A DNA stretch of 64,000 nt from Struthio camelus. Its lineage: Eukaryota; Chordata; Aves; Struthioniformes; Struthionidae. The notes under the pieces were generated by a model that was not told the DNA's origin, made no database searches, and worked only from the letters and a program-made list of their open reading frames with translations. Location of the stretch: the NCBI RefSeq assembly GCF_040807025.1, contig NC_090942.1, forward strand, positions 198,704,247 to 198,768,246, read 5' to 3'. Positions within the stretch are counted from its first letter, which is position 1. Each line of letters opens with the position of its first letter. The translations under genes were made by a program, and so were the position numbers. Of this stretch, positions 13,501-25,500 are shown piece by piece.

Positions 13501-16500
13501 GGATTTCTTTTCACATTGAAAAATGTATTTTACGTAGGTATTAAAATCTGGTAAGTTAAACTTCTCTAGAAAATGTGCACCTATGAAATATAAGCCATTG
13601 CTTTACACTAGCATAGAAAAATCTGTATACTGAAACTTTACATAGCACTGTATTATCCTCACACAAGTCGAGTCCCCCCTCCCAAGCTCACCCTCTCACA
13701 AACTGTTTTTTCCTCCCATCTTTCCTCAAGCTTCTAGGTCTATGATGGATAAACGTTTTTTGTAACTTGCTGTTTCACTGAGTTAAGGATTTAGAACTGA
13801 CAAAACATGCAACACATACCTTGACAGAATTTTTTACTATAAAGTTCTCTTCCAAACCTATCGAATAGTGTCAACTGCCTTGTGTCATGTCTTAGCAATT
13901 TGGATACTAAACTGACAAAACTTTTGTCTCACTATAGAACTCCATCTGGTTTATAGCATTGCCCAAGGAAATAGCATCCAATCAAGCTGAAGTGATATTT
14001 CATTTTACCTTTAACATAAGGGAATCTGGTGCTTCCAGTGGTGTACATCCATTCTGAGAGCCAACGAGTTCTGCTCCATGTACTATGATCTTCTGACCAA
14101 CAGTCAGTCGCTTTCTATGCAAGAACGCTTTGAGAGGCGGATCCACAAGAGCTCTAATCCCATACCAGCCATCGGTAACTTCAATTATTGTTGCTTCTTT
14201 TTTACTTTCCACACTGTTGTTGTTACTGCTAGGAGATGCAATGGTATTTAGTGATATGATCTTAGAAATACACAGTACAAGTGTTTTACCTGCTGTATCA
14301 TCTTTCTCCATTATTTTTTTGATTGCTGATCGTTTACTTTTATCAATTTCCAAATCATATCTACAAAAAAAGAACCCATGACACTCTGTTAAAACATGCA
14401 AAATTAATCGCAATCGTTTTCCTTTAAAATAATAGTAATAAACTATTGCTACGTCAGTCTGCAGGATTTAGCACCATTGTAGCAAAGTGAAGCTTATAAA
14501 AATTTTAGCAAATAACATGCAATACATTTTTAATATTGATATAACTAATTTAAACAATACAAGCATTCCAATAAATAATAAATACAAGGTAGATGTGCTT
14601 ATTTTATAATATTATAAACTAGAAAACACATATTATCACAAATTACAACTCCAAATATGTTGCTATGCATACCTGTATTTTAATTGCAACAACACTGTTT
14701 CTGGTGTCAAACATCTATTAGCAAACTTATGTGGAAAAGACACTTCCATGGCTGCCAATTTCCATACAATCCACCTATAGTGATTGTAAACCCATGCCTC
14801 CGTTATTAGCTTGGGATCCACACCAGGAGTATCACAGAGGGCTCTGCAAATGAATTATTAATACATTAATCTGAAATCCACTAAGTTTTTACTTTTACAT
14901 GTTTTTCCATAGCATTGCATTTGGTATACCTACATAGGCAAAGAACAGTTACTACTGTGAAAACTGGAAAATTACTTACCATGAACCAGAGGTCTTTCCT
15001 GAAATCTTGTCCATATACACTTTGGCAGCTTGAATGTACATACATACGTTTGTTCTCGAAATTGAGATGTTTTAACATGCCCCATCAGCTTCATGCAGCT
15101 ATACACACAGCATAAAGGGGAGAGATGTGTGCTCCATTCCCTTTCAACACTGGAATTTCCCCTGCGTGCTTGATTAACTAATTACAATTCATCCCCTTCT
15201 ACCTCACAGTCTTTAAAGTTGTGATTTAGGTGGTTGTCTTTGTGTATTTTTGTTTGTTTGTTTTTTAACGTGCATGTGGACAACACATTTAAAAACTTTC
15301 AGTTACTACTAAAAAACTTTCGGACTTTCATTCTGTGTTGATTCCGAGCTGTACCCTTATGAACTGCACGAGGATTCTTGGAAACCTTTATTTTTTCCAA
15401 CTCTCTTAGTTACTAGGAAGGACCTTTCATTAAAGAAGGAAGAATCAGACCAGAGACTCAAATGGCTGAGCCATTAGATCGGTCAGAATATAACTTAAAG
15501 CACACAAGAAAGTCAGTTCCCAACTGGTCAGAAAGCCTCAAGAACACTTTAATGAATTATATTGCATTGGGTGAGGAAAAGAAACAATTAAAAGTTGAAA
15601 ACTCATACATCGGAAAACAAAGAGCAGGCATGACCATCAAAATTAATTATCATTACATTAGAACAAAGCCAAGTAATTTTAAGCTTTAGGAGATATTCTA
15701 ATCTCTTGTAAAGGACACCATGCAATTCAAGAGTTAAAGAGAGGATTCAGTTCACAATTAAGACCCTAAACATAGATGACTAAATGAAGGTGCATATGTT
15801 GTAGTTGATGGAGATTCCATCAATACACTTACCAGGATAAAGAGATTGATTCAACTGACCATCAGCAGATATTTCTTCTCAATCATAGACTTTAAAATAT
15901 AAACAAATCCAGAAAAGATAAAGGAACTGAGGGCACTTGTGGAACAATCTCTACAAAATGCTTGAGAGGAAATCTAATATTCAGGGTCAGATCTATGTTG
16001 ACACCGGAGCAAGTTATGATACCGAAAATGCCTTGGCTGTGCTGGGACAGTTAGCAGTATGTTGGTGGTTTCTCTCTTCTCTTGCTAAGAAAAGGAACGT
16101 GGTGAAAGCCATGCACCAGATGGCTTGACCAGAAGCAGAAACGCATCTGAAAAGGACCGCCAAGACAAGCTTCCTCTGGAACAGGAAAATGGACTGGTTA
16201 AGAAGGCCAACCTTTGGCTTGTCTAGTCATAAGATGTTTTGTGTCAATACGTTTCTTATTCACAGGAAAATTGTGTGAAATGAATCAAGATAACCACTGG
16301 AACCTCCAATGCATATGAGTGGTAGATTGCAAATATACCGATACAGAAGTGGATACATTTTTCCCCAGAGGTCTACTGCTTCCTGACAAAAAACAATCCA
16401 AACCTCACATGTGCTATCCATTTGTGTAGAACACTATAATCGTGTTGCTTGTCAGTCTAGAAATAGCAACCTTTCCTATGAGGAAGCAACGATCAGTATA

Positions 16501-19500
16501 CTTACTAAAATGCATAAAACTCTAAAACACTGACAAGTAGGCAAGAGCTCCTGCACTGTTACTGCACACAAGAGAACATCCCAGCCAGTCTTTTAAGCAT
16601 CAACCATACATGCTTTGCAGGAACACTCCCTCTGACAAGGTGTATCCCAAAAAAAAAAATTCAACAATTGTGTCATCAGTGGAGGGAAATGAAGAATGAG
16701 GGATGGTAATTGTAATTAATGATAATTAATAGTGAAATACTTGCCAGATGGGGGAATAAACAGACAAGCCACAAGTCAGGTTAAGCTCTGCATATTCCAC
16801 CTCTGGGTTACACGGCCCAGAGCTGTTAATTAAACAGTTCAGTCACGTGATGCCACAGGGTGTGAAAAGGAGCTGCGGGAGGATTAACTTTGTCTTGCAG
16901 TATTTAGAATAACAATAATTAGTGGTTTAACAAGCTAGAATATTTTCATATTTATTGTCAAATCAAGAGATTCAACAACTTCCAGAGCAGAATGCAAAGA
17001 TACCTTGACTTCAGTAAAGACTTTGACAGTCTCCCCTTGTTTCCTTATCACCGAATTGGTAAGATTTGGGCTGGAAAAGTAGATGATAAGATGGGTGGAA
17101 AATTGGCAGCACTGCTACGCTCAAAGAGTTATGATCCACAGTATGAAGTCCAGCTGGTGGCCAGTAACTAGTGGCATCTGTTAAGGATCAATATGGGGAC
17201 CAATACTGTTTAATGTCTTCATCAGCAACCTGGAGCACAGGACAGAGTCCACTTTCGGGCAAGTTTGCAGATGACGCCAAACTAGGGGGAGTAGCTAACA
17301 CATTGGAGGGCAAGGCTGCTATTCAGAGGGACCTGGACAGGCTGGAGAAATGGACTAACAGGAATCTCAATATTCAACAAAACCAAATGCAAAATCTTGC
17401 ACCTGGAATGGAATAACTCCATGTAACAATAACACGCTGGGGCTGTCTGTCTGGGAAACAGCTTTGAAGAAAAGGATCTTGGGTCCTGCTGAATTACAAG
17501 ACGATCATGAGGCAGCAGTGTGCCCCTGCAGCAAAGGGCAACTGCATCCTGGGCTGTACTGTTAAGAGTGAAGCCAGCAGAGAAGTGATCCTTCCCCTCT
17601 CTTCAGCATTTGTGAGACTACACCTGGAGTGCTGTGTTCAGTTTTGGGCTCTCCAACACAAAGATGTTGGTATCCTGGAGAAAACCCAGCAGACAGCCAC
17701 CAAGATGGTTCCCCCATGCTGCAGGGGACCAAGTACATTACATATGAGAAGAGGCTAAGAGACCTGGGTTTGTTCAGCTTTAAGAAGAGAAGGCTAAGAG
17801 GAGACCTTATTGCTGTCTACAACTACCTGATTGGAGGATACAGAGAAGATGGAGACATACTCTTCTCAGAAGTGCAACCAACAAGTTAGAACATGGAAAA
17901 TTCCAACTAGATTCAAGTTTTTTTTTTTTTTTTTTTTACGTCATGAGAGTGGTCAAACACTTGGGTAGCATGGACTACCCAAAGGGGTTGAGGAATCTCT
18001 ACCCTTGGAGGTGTTCAAGACTCAGTTAGACAAGTCCCTAAGTAACCAGATCTAAACAGACTTGTTTTGAACAGGGGCTTGGACTGGATGATTGCTGGAG
18101 GTCCCTTCCAACTTAACCTACTTCATGATTCTGTAAATTCCAGCACTTGATCTTGAGAACTATGCAGAATAACTGCATAGTTATTCTGGTACAGACACAG
18201 TTCTCCCAAGATGAATAAATACTGATGGCACCAAAAATGTTTCCTAAAGTCATGTGGGAAAAGTCAGCAATGACCCTGACCCACTGATCAGCATGATAAA
18301 GCATTTTTTCCAGGAGGAAGTGCAGATTACAACACGGAAGTAAACATCTTGTACAAGTCAATTTTCTCCACACTGGTTTACTGGCACTAACTCCACCAGG
18401 CCAAACTCAGACTTGCAAGTGAAAGCAGTCCTGGAGCTTGGAACAGACCTAGTCTCCGTTGCATTTTGCTATTGGAAAGCAGATGCCACAAATGTCTTCA
18501 TTCCGATATTATGTATGTTGGTAACACAAGCTTAACTACAAATACTGCTCAAGTACAGGTCTTAGCTTGAGTATTTGGGTGAACACACACCACCAACGAT
18601 GCTGACTTGGGAAAAAAAAAACACCTTCAAATTGACTGACAAAATTAGCGAAAGTCCAGAAATTATTTTACTGGCCAATATTTTCTGAAGTTTTGCTGAA
18701 ACAATACACCAACAGTTCCTTTTTCTGTTACACATACTTTTGCTAAAGTTGTATTTAATGTATAAATTTGCTTACAGCAAAACAAAACACAGTTTTAATG
18801 AAAGTGTTTAGAAGAGATGTACTCAACACATTTTTGTTTTCAGTTTATCTCAAATGACCTTAATTGTCCAGGAACAGAAGGTGGTCCGAGAAGACTGGAG
18901 TTGTTTGTACGCTTCTTTTGCTTCTTTGCTTTTGCTTACACTCAAAAGAAAGCTTGAATGAATCAGTGAAAGTTCTACCAGTGGAATCTTGGCTTCCTTC
19001 AAATTATGCTATAAATCCAGCTTCTTTTTGTAAAGTCAGCTTTAAAAATTTCATCACTAAAAAACATTTCCAGCATTGTTCTGCCAAAGAAACCTTAAAC
19101 AACCTCTGCCCCCTCAAAACCTGACCTTCATTCCTTCGTTCTCCCACCCCCTAAACTCTTGAGCCTAACAGAGGCAAATCTTTTTCCACTTGAAAAAGTC
19201 ACAACCTATTAAGGCTATAATTAAACAAAACGATAAAGGGCTAAATTAATCAGTAAATTTTTTTAGACTACATATGCTATAGGAGAACCTCCGCAAATTT
19301 CTAAGTTGACTTTATGTTTTGCTTAATGCTCAATTAAGATCATGAACAGCGATTTTACTTAACAGTAGTCTACGCAGTTACAGTAACAGAGGTGTACTAA
19401 AAATGCAAGGTAAAAAAGTAGCTAGAGACTTTAAAAGATTAATTTGTTAAACTTATTGCAGGGAATAAGAGAATCGCAAACTAAAATAGCACACTTGCCT

Positions 19501-22500
19501 CAAGTTCATAAATACCTGTAAAACTCCTTTTTTCCAGCTTTACCCTCATCTGTAGGTATTAGCCATCCTCCATCAGCAAGTTGCATCCCATGTCCAGCTA
19601 GTAAATACTCCTTACTGAAAAACTCTTCCATGAGAAACTGAAAACATTCTGCATTCACACTGTTAACTTGTATGCAATGTTTTGAAACACCATATGTGTA
19701 AAGCTGTAAAAAATAAGATTAAAAAAGGCAAAATAATGACAATACAGTAAATAATTCAGCTGATTTTTTACATCTAATGCTAAAAATTCACATAAAATAT
19801 CTCCTTGAGTTTCAGAAAGCTTTTATCTGACCTTGTCATTTTGTATGTAATCCAAGGAGAACAGAGGAACTCTCAACAACTATTTTTGCCCAAGTGCAGC
19901 ACTACATATGTGCTTTTAAAAGGAATTTCAAAAAGTTTACCAGGCTTTGCACCTTTACTGTGCCTAAAGCAAGAAGTTTTTGGTACTGACTCAGCTAAAA
20001 GTCATTAGCTGCTATCACTGGTGGATTTTTTCCTTGTTCTGCTTCTCTCATTTGATGATGTAAAGCAAGAAGTTTTTGGTACTGACTCAGCTAAAAGTCA
20101 TTAGCTGCTATCACTGGTGGATTTTTTCCTTGTTCTGCTTCTCTCATTTGATGATGTTACAGAAATGTGTAAGATTTGGAATATTCCTAAAAACTGCAGC
20201 TACACAAGACTCCTTAAAAAGCTGTAGCAACTGGTATAATAGCTTCTGTACTCATCCTGAAACCAAACAAGATACTGTGAGGGTGACTGAGCACTGGAAC
20301 AGGTTGCCCAGAGAGGTAGTGCAGTCTTCTTCCCTGGAGATACTCAAAACCCATCTGGATGTGATCCTGGGAAATATGCTCTAGAGGACTCTGCTTGAGC
20401 AGGGAGGTTGGACTAGATGATCTCCAGAGGTCCCTTCCAACCTCAACCATTCTGTGATTCTGTATCTATTCAAAAGATTTTTGTTTTAAGGAAGAGACCC
20501 TGGAAAGATGTACAGTATAAAGGTATGAATATACCTGTTCCACAGAATAAGAACTAGGAGACGTCTCTTCTACTGCAGTTTTCAGAGAGATTCTATTTCT
20601 TGCAGACGTTTTTATGACATAAAGACTGCCTGGTTGTGAGCTAACATTTTGGCTATATTTCTTTTTAATTCTCATTTCCTGCAGATGTCTTGCACAGTGG
20701 AGATTTGTCATCATCTTGCTCATAGCTGCAAAAATAAGAGGTCATCAAGGCCTACTTAAAATATTATCAATTTAAGATACTCATAGAATAAAAGCCGATT
20801 CAAAGATCCATATTTTCCAAGTCACTACACAGATCTTTAGAATCTGCAAGAAGTCTAAACATCCAAAGTTTAAAGCATGTAAAAAGCAGTGTTTACTGCA
20901 GGCATTTGAAAAATATTGACATGAAATGAGCTGAAGTCCCTGAACTAAACTTAACACCATATATTTTTCCGCAGACTGAGCTCTATCTTCATAGAAAACA
21001 TCACACGAATAGAAACAGGTAGATGATGACTAGGAAGTCTGTAATCCTGAGACTGACCTGTAAATAGGGGATCTAGTTCTGTAAACACTTATGTGTATGT
21101 TTAAACTGATATACATGAGTCCTTCTGAAGAAATCCAAATTATTTGATTTTAATAGTTACATAAACTATACATACTAGAACATTCTAGAGAGACTAGAAG
21201 GCATAATAAGTCCATACACCAAAAAGTGAAAGAGCAGAGCTTTTAAACTCTGCTGCTTTGAAAACGCCACAGTCAGCCTAATCAGGAAACACAATGAATA
21301 TAAGCTTCTATAAAAGTGAATGAAGTATAGCAAGGCCACTCCATAAAGATACTAGAATACTTTTTTTATATATATATAATATATATACATATACGCACAC
21401 ACATATACAAAAAAAACCAAACATCAAATGAAACATAACCATCTTAAACATTTGTTCCTGAAAGAGCCTGTGAAAACAAATTGTTCACATTTGTAATTAA
21501 CTTTCAAGATGCATATGCCATATTATAAGCACAGTATAAACTATGAGGAAAGTCATTATTTCCCAATTTCCCCTACAAAAAAGGCTTATAAAGAAAATAA
21601 AAAGTCTGACAGAACGTTTAAAGCCCTTAAAGGTCAAATTCAGATCGTTAGTGTTTGTAGCAGGTAAGTGATCAAAATCTGAAAATACCTGAATTGCCAT
21701 TTTCTAAGTCATTGTCTGCTGCTTGCTGGATGTAACTGCTCCCCTCTGATTGGGGATGGTGAGCTTCGGCAATATTTTGTTTAACTGTGATCCAATCTGT
21801 TTCCCTCTCTTTAGTCATATTTTTGCTGATCAGAGAGTCACATCCGCTGCTGCCATCTTGTTCATCTGTAGAAAAAGTCAGCTTTGTTCTGAAGGGTGGA
21901 ATAAAAGTTTTAACAGTTTTGCTAGGTTTGTACAAACTTTTTGCTTCTTCAGTCTCTTCAGTCAAGGCCTTACGTGGAGTAGAAAACCCTGAAGTACCAC
22001 TTGAAGACTCTCTTAGTGCACAGTGCTGAAAAATGGCAGATTTAGATCTAAATCCTTTGAAGTCTTGATCTGGAAGAGTAAAGGTAGGATTCTTGACTTC
22101 TTGTCGTTCTTTAGTAGAACTGCGGAGGTGAAAACATTTAAGCATATAGGTTCAGCTTCCCGACATGATTCTTTGTAAAAAACGTTGATGTTCTTAATTT
22201 ATCAAAGTAACGTTCAAAGCCACACCAATAAAAAGATAGAATGTTATCTAGTCTTTGACTTTTTAAAAACTGAATACTTAATTTGCATCTACTGAGAAAA
22301 GATAAACAAGTGTAAAATTTCTGTTTTGCATCTCAGTGAACTACTGCAGGAATACATGTCATATGGTAATTTGATGTGTTTATTCCGAAGCAAAATTGCT
22401 TCATCTTTTACAAAGTTGGGTAACAAACTACCACCACACGTTAAAGTCCCAAGAAACTGTAAGGTCTTAAGAAACTCTAAAATATATTATAAATAACTCA

Positions 22501-25500
22501 CCCAAAAGGTCCACAAGTTATAGGTTTTAAAGGAACATGGTATATAAATTTTCTTCTGTCTTTGAAAATGCCTTTAATTAGAAAAAAAGTTTGAAAGGGT
22601 ACGTTATATGGATGGATATTTACAGAACATATCTATATATAACTATAGTTATATAGTTACATATAACTATATATTTATAATGTTAATACAGAAAAAGACA
22701 AGTTTGTAGAATGGGTTAAAAGAGTTCTTTGTCCTATTTTTTGCAATAAAATCTTTGTATAAAATGTCTTTGATGTTGAGAAAGCCATTTCCGTTTTCCT
22801 AGCTTATCTTTGATGAATAATAAATAAATAAATATAGAAAAAACAATCAGGCACAAAACATTTAACACTTCCAGGGCTAATCTTACTGTCAGAACAACTC
22901 TTAATATCTGAACTTTTAATGTCTGAATATGTTTTTCAATAGTACTGCTCAAAACCACTTACAGAAGGAAAAAGCAATCATCTTCACCATTTCTGAATAT
23001 TACAAATTTTTTACAGCACAAACTTGTCTTTCATAACCTGATGGCCCCTAGAAATATTATTTCTATTTACCAGTTCAGTAACTAGCATCCTTTGGAATGC
23101 AATGCTCTTGTGCATTTCACATGTTTCACATGGCCAGAACCAGATATTCTGCCAACATCTGCTTGCTCTAAGCATTACAGTTACAGTTATCAATTAACCA
23201 AGGATACACAGATAGTTACAGACCAACAAAGACAAATTAAAACTCCTAACAGACAGAGTTTGACACTAGAAGGAAAACTTTACAGAGTCTCAAGAAATCT
23301 TGCTGTGGCAAAAACCAAGGAAAATAGCAGAATTGTCAGTAGTCTGGTGACAGGCCATCAGAAATGCAAAATACATTTTCAAGGAACAACACAGTTCTCC
23401 TCTTTAATACATAGTTCAATACACCTGATAAATTAAACACTGAGGCAAAATGCAAAATTGACGCCACGTGACTGATTTTTTTTTTCAATTTAGAAATATA
23501 GAACTTTCTTAAAGATTCTTCTCTCTGGAAAATGAGAGACTGAGCAAGATCTTTATAAAGATAATATTCAGCCACATGCCATCTTACGTGACAAATAAGA
23601 CAGATTTAGGAATACGTTATTTCCCCTTATATGGTCAGAACACTTGGCAAGCAATAAGTGTATGAGTGGACTGGTAGCCATTTTAAGAAACTAGGAACCA
23701 GAATCAAACCCAGCACATCTGGGGTCACATAAGAGCTCTAACTGGTCTTATTTGAGGTTCTTGGCAGTTACAGTACAGTTTGAAAAATAAATAACTGATG
23801 CCATCTCCTACTGATCCCCAATTCTTGTTCATATGGTTTCAAACAGAACTAAAAGATAAGTGACCATAAAGCTGAACTCTCAATTCTCATTTGTGAGTGT
23901 GCAAGATGCTTTGGGTTCCTGGTAGGGGAATGTTTAGCATACGTTTAATTCCAGGTAAGCTCCCCATTCAATTAAGAACTCATTTAGCAATTTATTCATT
24001 TATTATCTGCAGTTGCAAGAGAAGAGAGCATGTTTGCACATACCAGCTTCTCCTCCTTCCATTATTCAAAAAATATGCTCATCTTGGACTTATCAACATA
24101 TCTAAATCATGTTTAACTGGAACTTAAATTGATCTGTGCTGTGCCTTTCGGCTACGAAGGGGAAGAGGAAAGATTGCACTGGAGATAGAACTGTTTTCAG
24201 TTGTTCCACCATACACAGCAACATTGTCCAGATTGTGTTGCAGGGTAGGATAGTATTCACAGATGCATGGTTCAAAATTGTTCTCTGGCAGCAACTTACA
24301 AGTTCCATTTAAAACTTTCTTTGAATCATGAATCTTATGCTTCGAACTGATTTAATGGCTGCATTTGGGAATCAGTGAATCTGTTCAAAAGAGCAGCTTT
24401 CTAGCAGTCCAATATCTAGTTACAGAATCACTTCTACACACTAACGTAGGTAAGTCATTATAGTTACTATGATAACTGTAAACTTACTTGATGCTACTAG
24501 TTGGCTAGGAAGCCAACTGTATTGATAGCTGTATGTGCCTATGAAGAATTCAAGAAATTTTCTGAGCATTTGAATAATGTGTTCAAGAACAGTGGTTTGC
24601 ATCTCCCATAAAATACTGAAGGTATTATGGAGGATTTTTTTCCTAATCTGATGCAGCAAATGAAAACATTCATAATCTGAGATTAAGCATGACTCCCCTT
24701 TCAGCTTTCTTCTTAGAATACAGAAAATACTTTGAATAAAGTATTTGAATAAAAACTGTTTAAATAGGTTTATATGAGTTTTATAGATTTCTTCTGCAGA
24801 TTGAAATTAAGTACAGTTCCCTTGGGAGTAGCCTGGCACAGAAGGTGCTTCCTTAAACGGACAGTAAAGGTGAACCAAAATTGAACTTGGTGTCTAAACA
24901 ATAACATTAGAAACCATTCATGATGAAATCTTTCTGTGTTATAGCTTCAAGAGAAGCTTTCACATTATCTAAAGAAATAGGAAGGTGAGGCTTTTCAGAT
25001 TCTTGTAATAAGTAATGCAGATCACAATCTAGGTTAGAGAATAGTTGGCTGAGACAATCCAAAGTGGAAGTGGTATTAATGAGATGTATAAAATGTTTCA
25101 CAAGTCCAGCTAGCACCATTGCAGTACTGTGTACATGAAAGGGGCAGACCTCTACATCATCAGAAAAATTCACCGAAACTGGATTCTTTTTACATTCTGT
25201 ACTATTTTCAAGGCTTTAAAAAGCAGCAGCTGTGAAGGAACATCTCTCATCTAAGATAAAAGATTGACAATAATTATTAGTTGTACATGCTTTTCTGACT
25301 TAGTGAATAAATCCTGCTACTCAGTTCCAGATGAGGTTCCACAGTGCTTAGAAAGAACAAGTTACTAAAAACCAATCAAACCAAAAAACACCACACACAC
25401 GCAGTTTGTCCTATGATCAAAAGCACTGGTCAAAATCACATCATCCTAGCACCCTAGTAAAACCATCTTTCCATAAAGCATCATCTCAAATTTTAAAACC

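Larger units (their letters stand above)
19704..20534 (-). other. BRCA2: BRCA2 intron 15
   Basis: Contains a 96-bp direct duplication (19965-20156) and a CR1 3' fragment (about 20254-20464). Nothing else is recognised. Confidence 0.8.

Noticed and set aside
15937-16128. Short open frame containing the string DTGA, as in retroviral aspartic proteases
   Set aside because: Only four residues match. There is no neighbouring polymerase or integrase similarity, no LTR pair was seen, and the flanking residues do not follow the protease fold.
21364-21410. TA/CA tract that resembles a promoter TATA region
   Set aside because: It is a simple dinucleotide repeat inside intron 14 with no neighbouring gene start.
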